A stretch of 64,000 nt of DNA from Ruminococcus sp. XPD3002 (GCA_900119535.1 FPJT01000012.1:46839-110838); one strand, 5' to 3'; numbered from the stretch's first letter, positions 34,524-44,408 are shown. Notes: generated from the sequence alone by a model not told the origin. Made by a program: numbers and translations.

Positions 34524-37500
34524 TCAGTGATTCATGTATGCTTTAAAATTTAAGGATCCGCCTGTAGATAGGTATGAATAGTACTGAAGAATCAGAGTTG
34601 CATCCGAAGCATCTATCTTGCTATCTTCGTTTATGTCTGCTGCTTTCTGCTGAGCTTCCGTGAGCTGTATAGGCTCGCCTGTTGACAGCAGTGAATAGTT
34701 AACGAGAACGAGCGTTGCATCGGTTGCATCAATTTTTCCATCTCCATTAACGTCTCCTAAATTACTACTGGAATCTTTAACAGAAACGGTTGATTTTATT
34801 GCTGCTGTACCTGCATAGCTTACAATCTTATCAGTAATTGTCACACTTTTAATTTGATTTGTAAACTCACCTGAAATAATAAATGTATCAGTATATTTGT
34901 CCTTTTCGTTGACAAGTTGAGGCGATATTGTATATTCGCCTTCAAATCTGTCAATTATGATTGACTTATTGGTTACAGATGATATATCTATATATTTTGA
35001 TAATTCAACTATAATGTTGCCATTGTTCATTTCGGCAGATATAATTTCTGGTGCGTCTTTATTAATAAGTGCAAAATTAACGCCGGTTTGAATAGGCGGA
35101 ACTGTCAGCCATTCACTTTCAATAGTTTCATATCCATCTTTTTCGCAAACGACTTTCCATAAACCTTCAGGTACATCCCACGCATAGCTGCCGTCCGATT
35201 CTGAATAAAGTGTACTTTTTTGATCATAATCTTCTGCATTCCAAAGTACCGTTTCGTCAGTTTCTGGATCTTTATAATAGATAGTCAGCTTTGCATCTTT
35301 GATTCTATTAGAATCTATTGCTTCATATACATAGCCACTGGGATCAAGTATGGAACGTGGATATCCATTTCGTTTATAATATTCATCAATTTCGTCATCC
35401 AAATATAATTCCAAAGTATCTAACAACTTATCTATAGCATAACTTGCAATTTCATTAAATACTGGTATTTCAATAAAATTCCAAGCGAGAGTGTTTACAG
35501 TTTTCGCCCAGACTATTACTGCAGCTTTGGCCTTTAATTCTTTAGAATCAAGATTATCTATTCTTCTTATATAATCTGACCATGCATTTTTTAAATCGTT
35601 AGCTTGCAGCAAATAGTCAAACGGTTTTAAAACATCATATCCACCCACAAATACTTCTAAGGAATCATACCCTAAATTGTATACTTGTGCTGTTTTTTTA
35701 CTATTTGATGAGTCGGAAACTTTGAGGACAGACATACTTCCTAATGTGTAATTACTATATTTGGGATTAGTGAATGCTGCCGCTTTAAATTGTCCGTTAG
35801 ATTCTTCTCTAACTCCATCTATTCTTGTATAATACTTATATTTAACCCCATCTTCTTCAGCAATATATGCTGTATTATCAAAGCCATAATCCATTGGATT
35901 TTCAGCTATTTCATTAGCTGTAACCTTACGATTATCGATGTATATTTCTTCTGATATTCCAGAATAAACATTTAAATCTAATTTATCTAATCCATTAGAT
36001 AATTCTACTGAATATATTGTTTCTGTTTCATTATTTTCAATTATGTTGATTGTACTGTTGTTTTTTATTTCATCTGAAATGTATAATTCATCATCTTGAT
36101 TATTAGTATCGATTTTTATTTCTTCTGCTTTAATTATTTTGACATTAAGTGCTCCCATTATGTAGTTGGTGTTATCAGGATCAAAATAGCCGTCTGTAAT
36201 CCAAAGTTGTTTCTTTGCATCCCATTTAGCTTCCAAATATTTTGTAATATTACCTTTTTTGCTTGTAACGAATATTTGCGAAATTTGATCATTATGATCT
36301 GCTTCTATTTCAAACTGATAATATGTTGATGATAAGGTAAAAACAGGAGATACACCTTCAGTGAAAATTTTTGTGATATCTTCTCTCTTATCGCCATTAT
36401 AAATAAGAGTTATTGATTTAATAGCAGGTTGATTTTCTTCGTAAACTATATTTTGTTTGTCACTTGAAATATCATTACATTTTGCGTAAATTGAATATGA
36501 TTCGCCAGATTTTTTGCTTGGAAGAGTAATTGAAGTTGAATATTTGCCGGTATAGTTATTTGAAGTAACTTTTTTAACCTGCTTGTCATCAACGTATATC
36601 TCAACTTCGCTACCTTTATTTGCTAAACCGTGAACAGTAATATCAAAACTATTAGTTTTTTCCTGTGAATAGCAAGTGATATCGGGACAGTCAACATTAA
36701 GTCTTCCGATTGGCTGCTCCCACCACGAATTATTATAATCAAAGGTTAAGGCAGCATAAACCTGATAGTCTCCTACTTCTGTTATTCTCACACTGAAACG
36801 TAGTTCTCCTTCGGGTGAATTAACTGAAATAACACCGTTTTCAATTCCGTCGGTGTCCAAAACAAGATTCTTACTTTGAATGGTGTCAATCATAAGTGTT
36901 AATCCTTCTGGAATATCAAGGTGTATTTCATAATTATTAGCACTTTTAGCTACAGAAGGCATGAGCTTGTACTTAAGAGTATAATTTACAGTTCCATTAA
37001 CAATTGCCTGATCAGAATTTGCGATAAGGTATGTGTTTGCTGAATCAAGAATGCTGAATCTTGTGTCATCAAGATTATCACAGCCTTCAAATGAATGAGC
37101 AGAGAAGTTAAACGTCTTTCTATTAGAATTAATTCTGTAAAGATTATTACAGTTAGCAAAAGCATAATCTCCAATTTCAGAAACAGAATCAGGAAGATGT
37201 ATCGCTTTTAGGGTTGTACAGTTAGTAGCAAGATACTCAGGAATTATTTCTAATCCTGATTCAACAATAATAGTTTCGATGCTACTATCTTCTAAAGCAT
37301 TCCAAGCTTCGGTAACTGTTTTAGGAAGGGTTATTTCTTTGATTCCTACACAACCAGTCAAAAAACCATAACCAAGTTTTGAAATGGATTGTCCGAATGA
37401 AAGTTCTGTTAATCGTTTACATCCACTAAAACAGTATTCACCGATCAATGTAACATTATCAGGAATACTAATTTTTTTAAGTAATGCACAGTTTTCAAAT

Positions 37501-38171
37501 GCCCTGTTTCTGATTTCTGTGATGCTGTCAGGAATTGTAATTTCAGTAATTGAAGTACCTGAGAAAGCGCCATCACCTATAACATATCCATCAAGTGTAT
37601 CTTCTTTTTCAGGAATTATTACAGATTTAACGCTGCTTGCATTACAGCATATGTAATCGGGAATATTTGCGATATCTTCTTCAAATGTAACTGTTTCAAC
37701 GTTACTATCTTCTAAAGCATTCCAAGCTTCGGTAACTGTTTTAGGAATGGTTATTTCTTTGATTCCTACACAACCAGTCAAAAAACCATAACCAAGTTTT
37801 GAAACATTACTAAGTTCAATTGAGGTGATTTTTCTGTTTTCAGAAAATGCATAGTCTGCTATAGCTTTTATATTTTTCCCTTCTATTTCGTCAGGAATAA
37901 CAAGTTTTGATGCTGTACCAGAATATCCACAGATTACAATTTCGTCATCTTCCTCGTAATACTCCCATCCGTCTGCAGTTATTTCCGCCCCCTCAGAGTT
38001 CGTTTTTACAAAATTAATGCTTGGGATCTTAGTTTCAATAAATGATGGTGAAATACTTTTTGCATTTATTCGAGGAATATTATTATCTGAAAATGAAGGG
38101 AAATAACCTATAGTTGCAGATAGCGTCAACGAGACAACTGATATGGTGGCTAATAATTTCTTGATTTTCAT
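34524..38171 (-). CDS. Large secreted LRR protein with Ig/carboxypeptidase-regulatory-like domains and dockerin
   Basis: 1215 residues from the ATG at 38171 (AAAGGATG upstream, then a lysine-rich signal peptide MKIKKLLATISVVSLTLSATIG); upstream in-frame Met codons lack a ribosome site. Residues about 55-330 contain BspA-type LRR_5 repeats ('[21 protein letters not shown]'), including a duplicated block (DNA copies 37283-37384 and 37703-37804, 420 bp apart). The middle is a series of beta-rich domains ('GLANKGSEVEIYVDDKQVKKV' looks Ig-like). Near residue 1000 a carboxypeptidase-regulatory-like domain ('LYSESDGSYAWDVPEGLWKVVCEKDGYE') follows, then a dockerin at the C-terminus ('[17 protein letters not shown]', '[17 protein letters not shown]'). 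It is probably a surface-docked adhesin. Confidence 0.9.
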   Translation of the reverse strand: MKIKKLLATISVVSLTLSATIGYFPSFSDNNIPRINAKSISPSFIETKIPSINFVKTNSEGAEITADGWEYYEEDDEIVICGYSGTASKLVIPDEIEGKNIKAIADYAFSENRKITSIELSNVSKLGYGFLTGCVGIKEITIPKTVTEAWNALEDSNVETVTFEEDIANIPDYICCNASSVKSVIIPEKEDTLDGYVIGDGAFSGTSITEITIPDSITEIRNRAFENCALLKKISIPDNVTLIGEYCFSGCKRLTELSFGQSISKLGYGFLTGCVGIKEITLPKTVTEAWNALEDSSIETIIVESGLEIIPEYLATNCTTLKAIHLPDSVSEIGDYAFANCNNLYRINSNRKTFNFSAHSFEGCDNLDDTRFSILDSANTYLIANSDQAIVNGTVNYTLKYKLMPSVAKSANNYEIHLDIPEGLTLMIDTIQSKNLVLDTDGIENGVISVNSPEGELRFSVRITEVGDYQVYAALTFDYNNSWWEQPIGRLNVDCPDITCYSQEKTNSFDITVHGLANKGSEVEIYVDDKQVKKVTSNNYTGKYSTSITLPSKKSGESYSIYAKCNDISSDKQNIVYEENQPAIKSITLIYNGDKREDITKIFTEGVSPVFTLSSTYYQFEIEADHNDQISQIFVTSKKGNITKYLEAKWDAKKQLWITDGYFDPDNTNYIMGALNVKIIKAEEIKIDTNNQDDELYISDEIKNNSTINIIENNETETIYSVELSNGLDKLDLNVYSGISEEIYIDNRKVTANEIAENPMDYGFDNTAYIAEEDGVKYKYYTRIDGVREESNGQFKAAAFTNPKYSNYTLGSMSVLKVSDSSNSKKTAQVYNLGYDSLEVFVGGYDVLKPFDYLLQANDLKNAWSDYIRRIDNLDSKELKAKAAVIVWAKTVNTLAWNFIEIPVFNEIASYAIDKLLDTLELYLDDEIDEYYKRNGYPRSILDPSGYVYEAIDSNRIKDAKLTIYYKDPETDETVLWNAEDYDQKSTLYSESDGSYAWDVPEGLWKVVCEKDGYETIESEWLTVPPIQTGVNFALINKDAPEIISAEMNNGNIIVELSKYIDISSVTNKSIIIDRFEGEYTISPQLVNEKDKYTDTFIISGEFTNQIKSVTITDKIVSYAGTAAIKSTVSVKDSSSNLGDVNGDGKIDATDATLVLVNYSLLSTGEPIQLTEAQQKAADINEDSKIDASDATLILQYYSYLSTGGSLNFKAYMNH

Positions 38172-38299
38172 GGTTATCAACATCCTTTTTATTATAATTT
38201 TTTCATTACTATACAATAGTAATGTTTTTACCTTTTAATATTATAACGAATTATGTAAGGCAGATTATCGTTTTATCGATCTTATGAGACTAAACATTA

Positions 38300-38523
38300 T
38301 TATTCAGCCTCAATCTCTTTTTTATATTTATAATAAGTATTTCTGCTAATCTTAGCGAGTGTCATGCACTTCTGATCAGAGAGAGAACCGCCGAAAGATT
38401 TAGAATGTTTTTTATAAGCTCCTCATAGTTCATCTTTTTAATTTTATTGTAAGTATCTCGGTTAATGATTTCTTTATTCATCGTAGCCGTAAGCAGATAC
38501 TGAACACGTTTCAATACAATCAT
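38300..38523 (-). pseudogene. Frameshifted remnant ending in an HTH-like segment
   Basis: From an ATG at 38523 (or the in-frame ATG at 38481) one frame reads 'MNKEIINRDTYNKIKKMNYEELIKNIL'. A frame change near the middle is needed to continue with 'KSFGGSLSDQKCMTLAKISRNTYYKYKKEIEAE' and the stop at 38302-38300. The tail resembles the terminal helix-turn-helix seen in some recombinases, but I cannot name the family. It overlaps the end of the FxLYD pseudogene. Confidence 0.4.
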
Positions 38524-39181
38524 TTTTGTTTACTTTTAATTCAAATCTAACAGTTCCTTCAGGAACTAAACCAGTATGATATGCAACATAAGTCCAGTCA
38601 GTGTTTATTATTTTTTCGTTTTTATCTTTAAAATCACCTTCAACTTTTATATATTTGACACTTTTTTCCCTACGTTTTTGATAGTGCAGTACAATACGAA
38701 TAGTTTGAATCTGAATTCACATTATCAATTATTATTTCTAAAACAGATTGTTTCGTTTAATAGTCATAACTCGTAGGCGAAGAATAAGGTATAAGTCTTA
38801 CATAGTCTTTATTGAATAAAGTCTTCTTTATATTGGTAAATAGTGTTTTATTATATTTAAAATCTCCTTCATCATTAACTATATATTTTCCGCCTGTTTC
38901 AGTAATAAAGCTTCCTGTTCTATAATTCCATTTTGTTATTTTGTGTATTTCTTTTTTTGAACCCGATTCTCCTACTTTTAAAAAATCTATTAAGAAATCT
39001 TCTTTAACTTCAAGAAAATGTGATTCATTTCCAAGATAATAGGAATAATAATATGTTCCTTGCAAATTTGCTTTCATTTCTTCTTCTGAACTATAAGTAG
39101 TCCGACTGGCAAAAAATAAATAAACATAAGAGGACATATAATAATTACTATTCTAAGTTTTACTTTATTAGAAAAAATCAT
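38474..39181 (-). pseudogene. Decayed membrane-anchored FxLYD-type protein
   Basis: A GGGAGG ribosome site precedes an ATG at 39181 that starts a hydrophobic anchor ('RIVIIICPLMFIYFLP') in one frame. The body follows in another ('TYSSEEEMKANLQGTYYYSYY' to 'SSPTSYDY') and hits TAA at 38759-38757. The same frame continues with 'TKQSVLEIIIDNVNSDSNYSYCTALSKT'. After a further shift comes 'KYIKVEGDFKDKNEKIINTDWTYVAY' and 'LVPEGTVRFELKV', ending at 38474. The last part is the FxLYD pattern common in Ruminococcus lipoproteins. Three lesions (frameshift, nonsense, frameshift) show that the gene is dead. Confidence 0.6.
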
Positions 39182-39215
39182 AAAATCCTCCCTGCATAAA
39201 ACACTAAATATAGTA

Positions 39216-42200
39216 TTATCCTATACTCCAGAACCTTTCAAAGAATATCTTAAGTTTTTCAATAACAGTTTCTTTTTTCTCCTTGCGATTACCACCACTA
39301 AAGCGTGATACCGCAGGAAGTATCTTGTCTATATCTGTTCCTGTAGTCTTTACTGTACCGTCACGAAAAGCTCTTTCTATGAATTGTCTTGTTTCCGTTT
39401 CTTTCAGCTTTTCTTCTTCGATAATGCTTTGGAGAGCTTTTTCACGTTCTTCGGCAACATAGCTGTGCCATTCGTCCATAATGTCCTCGACCTCATTAAT
39501 TCCTGCGATGAAGTTCTCGATAAGGTCTTTTTTGCTTCTAAGTTCAGGACTTGCTTCAACAGCTTTCTGAATAGTTATAAGCACTTCTTTATCCATGCAA
39601 TGACTGTCATGATATTTGGTTACAAGGATCAGAATGTAGTCTATATTTATTTCTATCTGTTTAATCAGCTCAATCTCAAATATGATATCATCATCTATAT
39701 TTTCAAGAGTAGCCTTTATTCTGCGATTTTTCCATTCATCATGCAGATCCTGATATCGTCCGAGGTAGTCCTGAAAATCTCTCTCGGAGATAATCTCTTT
39801 GCCTTCAAACTCATCAAAGCTGACGAGCAGATTACGCATACGAAGTATAGCACCTATTAAAGATATGAATTCTTTCTGATTAGTCTCACCTATGATCTGA
39901 GGTTCATCTAATGGGAATTTGGTGAGAAGCTTGTCTATCAGATCAACATATCCGTCAACGTGCTTGCCTTTGCTGTCTTCATAACCGTTGTAGTAATCAT
40001 CAAAGCTTTGTAATGTTACAATTCCTCCCGCTTCTTTGTCACCGAAAAGAGCGATTGCAGCATCGGTACGTTTCTGTAATGCTCGGAAGCAAACTATATT
40101 ACCAAATGTCTTTATAGAATTGAGAATACGGTTTGTTCGGCTGTAAGCCTGTATCAGACCATGCATTTTGAGGTTCTTATCAACCCAAAGAGTGTTGAGC
40201 GTAGTTGCATCAAAACCTGTGAGGAACATATTTACAACGATAAGTAAGTCAAGTTCCTTATTCTTCATACGGAGAGATACATCCTTATAATAGTTCTGGA
40301 ACTTATCGCTCGATGTATCGTAATTTGTATTGAACTGCTTATTATAGTCTTTTATTGCTTTTTCAAGGAAGTCTCTTGAAGTTGAGTCAAGAGCTGAGGT
40401 GTCTTCGGGATTTTCTTCGTCTATAATTCCGTCAGGATCATCTTCATTAGCTCCATAGCTGTATATAAGAGCTATTTTCAGTGCCTTGTCAGGTTTATCT
40501 TCCATTTGCTTCATGAATTCCTCATAATACAGCTTGGCAGCTTGTACCGAGGAAACTGCAAATATCGAGTTGAAACCACTTAAATGCTGTTTTCGCTTGA
40601 TTTCCTTTACTTGTGAACGCCTTTTATCGGCAGCTACTTCTGAAATGTTTGTGAGCACATTGTAGCTGTAAGTGCGTTCGTTTCGATAAGTTTTCTGATT
40701 GAAGTGATCTAAGATATATTCTGTGACTTTAGTAATACGCTTTGGTGACATATAGGCGCTTTCACGGTCAATATCCCAAACTTTGACATCTTCAATATCT
40801 TCCTCTTTATCCATAGTCTTGATGTAGTCCACACGGAAAGGAAGAACATTCTTATCGTTGATAGCGTCAACAATAGTATATGTATGCAGCTGATCTCCGA
40901 AAGCCTGTTCAGTTGTACAGAGGTTCGGATTTTTTACTGCGCCTGAATTGACTGCAAATATAGGCGTTCCTGTAAATCCGAAAAGATGATACTTCTTGAA
41001 CTTTTTTGTTATAGACGAATGCATATCACCGAACTGACTGCGGTGACATTCATCGAATATAATAACAACTCTCTTATCGTATACATCATGAGTAGGATTT
41101 TTCTTTATAAATGTAGAGAGCTTCTGTATTGTGGTGATGATTATACGGCAGTCTGAGTTTTCAAGCTGTCTTTTAAGAACTGTTGTAGAAGTGTTGCTGT
41201 TGGCAGCTCCCTTTTCAAAACGGTCATATTCACGCATCGTCTGATAGTCGAGGTCCTTACGGTCAACTACAAACAGCACCTTATCAATATAATCGAGTTT
41301 TGAAGCCAGACGTGCAGACTTGAACGATGTCAAGGTCTTGCCGCTTCCTGTTGTGTGCCAGATGTAGCCACCACCTGCGACAGAGCCGTACTTTTTATAG
41401 TTGTTGGCTATTTCGATACGATTCAATATACGTTCAGTCGCTACTATCTGATAAGGACGCATTACAAGCAGCATATTCTCAGCTGTAAAAACGCAGTATT
41501 TTGTCAGGATATTCAGTATAGTATGCTTTGCAAAAAAAGTCTTTGTGAAGTCCACAAGATCGGGAATGACCTTGTTATTAGCATCTGCCCAGAAAGAAGT
41601 GAACTCGAAAGAGTTGCTTGTACGTGTTTTATTACGAGTTTTCTGAGCGTTCCTGACAGCGTTATCACGGGTAGTATTGGAGTAATACTTTGTATTCGTA
41701 CCATTGGAGATAACGAATATCTGTACATACTCGTACAGACCGCTGCCAGACCAGAAGCTGTCACGCTGATAGCGGTTTATCTGATTGAAGGCTTCACGTA
41801 TAGGCACACCACGCCTTTTAAGCTCTATGTGAACCAATGGGAAACCGTTTACAAGCACAGTTACGTCATAACGGTTCTTTCTTGAACCAGTATCGACTGC
41901 ATACTGATTTATGACCTGTAAGCAGTTATTATGGATATTCTTTTTGTCGATAAGAGTGATGTTCTTGCTTGTACCGTCATCACGCTTCAAGGTCTTTACA
42001 TGATCTTCCTGTATAGTTCTTGTTTTTTCGACTATTCCTTCATTGGCATTGGCGATATATTCGGTAAAGAAACGTTTCCACTCGCTATCAGAAAAGGAAT
42101 AGTTATTGAGCTTTTCGAGCTGAGTCCGCAGATTGGCGATGAGATCATCTTCCTTGTGTATGGTAAGATACTCGTAGCCAAGTTCGCCCAGACGGCGGAT

Positions 42201-42317
42201 GAACTCTTTTTCAAGGTCAGCTTCACTCTGATAACTGTCAGCTGAGCGTGGTTCGGGTATGTACTCGGTAACAACGGTATTCTCATTCGTTGCTGCGACT
42301 ATATTGAAGTAGCTCAT
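39216..42317 (-). CDS. hsdR: Type I restriction enzyme, R (motor and nuclease) subunit
   Basis: 1033 residues. The N-terminal PD-(D/E)xK nuclease region has 'RYDVTVLVNGFPLVHIELKRRG' (Asp and Glu-x-Lys). The SF2 translocase follows, with Walker A 'WHTTGSGKTLTS', box II 'VIIFDECHRSQFG', 'FGFTGTPIF' and motif VI 'QAYSRTNRI'; the C-terminal helical part binds the HsdM/S core. HsdR translocates unmethylated DNA and cuts it at a distance. It starts in a four-base overlap with the DUF4238 gene and is last in the operon hsdM, 71-residue protein, hsdS, DUF4238, hsdR. The length is typical. Confidence 0.95.
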   Translation of the reverse strand: MSYFNIVAATNENTVVTEYIPEPRSADSYQSEADLEKEFIRRLGELGYEYLTIHKEDDLIANLRTQLEKLNNYSFSDSEWKRFFTEYIANANEGIVEKTRTIQEDHVKTLKRDDGTSKNITLIDKKNIHNNCLQVINQYAVDTGSRKNRYDVTVLVNGFPLVHIELKRRGVPIREAFNQINRYQRDSFWSGSGLYEYVQIFVISNGTNTKYYSNTTRDNAVRNAQKTRNKTRTSNSFEFTSFWADANNKVIPDLVDFTKTFFAKHTILNILTKYCVFTAENMLLVMRPYQIVATERILNRIEIANNYKKYGSVAGGGYIWHTTGSGKTLTSFKSARLASKLDYIDKVLFVVDRKDLDYQTMREYDRFEKGAANSNTSTTVLKRQLENSDCRIIITTIQKLSTFIKKNPTHDVYDKRVVIIFDECHRSQFGDMHSSITKKFKKYHLFGFTGTPIFAVNSGAVKNPNLCTTEQAFGDQLHTYTIVDAINDKNVLPFRVDYIKTMDKEEDIEDVKVWDIDRESAYMSPKRITKVTEYILDHFNQKTYRNERTYSYNVLTNISEVAADKRRSQVKEIKRKQHLSGFNSIFAVSSVQAAKLYYEEFMKQMEDKPDKALKIALIYSYGANEDDPDGIIDEENPEDTSALDSTSRDFLEKAIKDYNKQFNTNYDTSSDKFQNYYKDVSLRMKNKELDLLIVVNMFLTGFDATTLNTLWVDKNLKMHGLIQAYSRTNRILNSIKTFGNIVCFRALQKRTDAAIALFGDKEAGGIVTLQSFDDYYNGYEDSKGKHVDGYVDLIDKLLTKFPLDEPQIIGETNQKEFISLIGAILRMRNLLVSFDEFEGKEIISERDFQDYLGRYQDLHDEWKNRRIKATLENIDDDIIFEIELIKQIEINIDYILILVTKYHDSHCMDKEVLITIQKAVEASPELRSKKDLIENFIAGINEVEDIMDEWHSYVAEEREKALQSIIEEEKLKETETRQFIERAFRDGTVKTTGTDIDKILPAVSRFSGGNRKEKKETVIEKLKIFFERFWSIG

Positions 42318-43177
42318 ACTTTTCCCCTTTCTTTAATAATCCATTTTATTTGCTTTTCTGTGAATCGAGAATTAGAATATATCCATCGCTGACAATGTTG
42401 GGCAATAGCACTATTGAAATAATTAATACCGTTTGTGTTAATTTCAACAAGCCGATTATAATATTCTTTTTTTGTTTTTTTCAATGGTTTCATATATAAT
42501 AATAAGTATGAAGAAATTGGCATTATAACTTCATCAATTTTCGAAATCATACTTTTTTCATCATATGAGCCATGCAAAATAACTGGTTTGTCACTTGCTA
42601 AAAAGCACTTTTTATTTGTTTTTACTATCTGAAAACTCATGTTTTCAAATAATTTCAGCATCAAACACAGAAGATTCTTATCTTCTGGTATGAGTTTATT
42701 ATATATTGGTAAACACGTTTGTAATGCAATGTTTCTTGCTGTTGCATCAGTTACATTTTTATTAATTGATTCAAAGGCTGTTTGTTGAGCTATATTTATA
42801 ATGTCAGGATTTCTAAGAATTAATGTGGATATAAAAAAAATAAGAAAGCTCTTTTCTTTTGTGCTTAAAAAACATAATGTTTGATAATTGGCGTTATTAT
42901 TCGCCTTAGACAATATTGAATGAAAAACGTTCGCGAATTCACCTTCAAATTTTCCAAAACAAGTTTCTATAAGATTCCTGTTTATAAAATTGCCAGAATT
43001 ATCAGTAAATTCATATAGATTTTTCTTATAACAAATACTTTGGATGGAAACAGGATTCAGTGTTTGTTTATTTGAAATAACATCATATTGATAAAGTCTC
43101 TCTCCGTCCATAGTAAAACTTCTAAGATAAAACTGAGGAATAAAATGCTCATTAACTGTAGGTTTATTCTTTAACAT
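42314..43177 (-). CDS. DUF4238-family protein inside the hsd operon
   Basis: 287 residues. The N-terminus 'TVNEHFIPQFYLRSFTMDGERLYQYD' is the DUF4238 signature, followed by an all-helical body ('KSFLIFFISTLILRNPDI') and 'CFLASDKPVILHG'. The ATG follows the hsdS stop directly (TAAATG) with AAGGAGAT inside the hsdS end, and the stop overlaps hsdR by four bases, so it is translated as part of the restriction operon. DUF4238 proteins have no settled activity but recur in anti-phage neighbourhoods. An accessory defence role is inferred. Confidence 0.8.
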   Translation of the reverse strand: MLKNKPTVNEHFIPQFYLRSFTMDGERLYQYDVISNKQTLNPVSIQSICYKKNLYEFTDNSGNFINRNLIETCFGKFEGEFANVFHSILSKANNNANYQTLCFLSTKEKSFLIFFISTLILRNPDIINIAQQTAFESINKNVTDATARNIALQTCLPIYNKLIPEDKNLLCLMLKLFENMSFQIVKTNKKCFLASDKPVILHGSYDEKSMISKIDEVIMPISSYLLLYMKPLKKTKKEYYNRLVEINTNGINYFNSAIAQHCQRWIYSNSRFTEKQIKWIIKERGKV

Positions 43178-44383
43178 TTATATCTCCTTGAAAGAAATCA
43201 GCTTGTCCCGATAATATTCATACTGTTTCCGTCTTGCTTCTATTTCCGCAGGCAAGCCCTCGGAAATATCATTGCAGAGCTTGTCGAAGCGGTCGAGGAT
43301 TGATACTATGCGTTTTTGTTCTTCTATTGGCGGAATTGGTACAGGATATTCATTCAGCATAGGTCTTCTAATTGATGAAACAGAAGAATGGAATCCTGCT
43401 TTTGAAATATAATCATAAAAAGTTGCTTTCATATAGTAGAAGAAAAATTTAGGCATTACATCACTCGAAACTATATGTATTCTGTATGCTCTTTGATGCA
43501 AAGCATATTTTCCCTCATAATAATGAAATACTTTTCCGACACCAACACCGTCACCGGCTGTAATGATAGCAGTTTCATCATATTCATAGTTGTTTTTCCT
43601 TAGCGGTTCTTGTGAACGAACAAAGAAAGTATATTGCCCATCTTCAACTGCTTCATTAGTATTGCTACTTCCTGTACCAATTTCGGCAAGCATTTGTAAT
43701 GTTCGCCATTCGCACTCACTTGTCGCCCCCTTGTGGACACCGAAGTTTAACAGGAGGTCACGATAGTATTCGTACTGCTTTTTACGAGTTGTAAGCTCTG
43801 CTGTAAGCTCTGCTGTAAGCTCCGTGAAATTGTCAAGTACCTTGACAATTTCAGCCTGTACCTCTATTGGTGGGACAGGGATTTGAAACTCTCTAATATC
43901 TTCTATAGTAACCGTAGCCTGTCCTGCACCTTTTATCTTCCTAAATATTTGTTTTTGTCCTTGATGAGATGTTAGATAATAATATAAGAAATCTATATTA
44001 CATTCCTGTTTAGGTTTAGCAACACATATCGCTCCACCAAGAAATGCTTTGCGTTCTCCTGAGAATAAACCAACATTACCGATACTTGCACCTACAATTG
44101 AAAATAATATACATTTTCTATCAAGAAGTATTTTAGGATAGTTTTCTGCTACATTTATAGGGATATAATAATCTGTTTCATAGTCGAAATTTTTACCAGT
44201 AAAAAATTTAGTTTGAATATATGGTAACGAATTAGGCATTTTCTCTCTTTTTAAAGAGTCTTTTATTGTATTAGTGTAGTCAAAACCTGTTTGCTTAGTT
44301 ATAATATCGCACATATCATCAAAACGCTTATATTCAACCCCATTCGGGCAAAGCTCTTTTATCAGTTGTTCAAGTTTGGTCAT
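43178..44383 (-). CDS. hsdS: Type I restriction enzyme, S (specificity) subunit
   Basis: 401 residues with two target recognition domains (about 1-165 and 220-370), each followed by a conserved helix ('QYEYYRDLLLNF' in the centre, 'RRKQYEYYRDKLI' at the end). 'IPVPPIEVQAEIVKVLDNF' and 'PVPIPPIEEQKRIVSILDRF' mark the TRD ends. The first helix carries a tandem Thr-Ala-Glu-Leu repeat ('TELTAELTAELTT'), encoded by 12-bp DNA repeats at 43791-43823. In the EcoR124 system the number of TAEL units sets the spacing of the bipartite site. The recognition sequence cannot be deduced. Confidence 0.94.
   Translation of the reverse strand: MTKLEQLIKELCPNGVEYKRFDDMCDIITKQTGFDYTNTIKDSLKREKMPNSLPYIQTKFFTGKNFDYETDYYIPINVAENYPKILLDRKCILFSIVGASIGNVGLFSGERKAFLGGAICVAKPKQECNIDFLYYYLTSHQGQKQIFRKIKGAGQATVTIEDIREFQIPVPPIEVQAEIVKVLDNFTELTAELTAELTTRKKQYEYYRDLLLNFGVHKGATSECEWRTLQMLAEIGTGSSNTNEAVEDGQYTFFVRSQEPLRKNNYEYDETAIITAGDGVGVGKVFHYYEGKYALHQRAYRIHIVSSDVMPKFFFYYMKATFYDYISKAGFHSSVSSIRRPMLNEYPVPIPPIEEQKRIVSILDRFDKLCNDISEGLPAEIEARRKQYEYYRDKLISFKEI
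43791..43823. repeat. 12-bp tandem repeat in hsdS (TAEL spacer)
   Basis: Unit GTAAGCTCTGCT at 43791-43802 and 43803-43814, with a partial, diverged third from 43815. It is prone to slippage; each unit adds or removes four residues without changing frame. Confidence 0.8.
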
Positions 44384-44408
44384 TTTTATCTTCCCCGTTT
44401 TTGAACTG

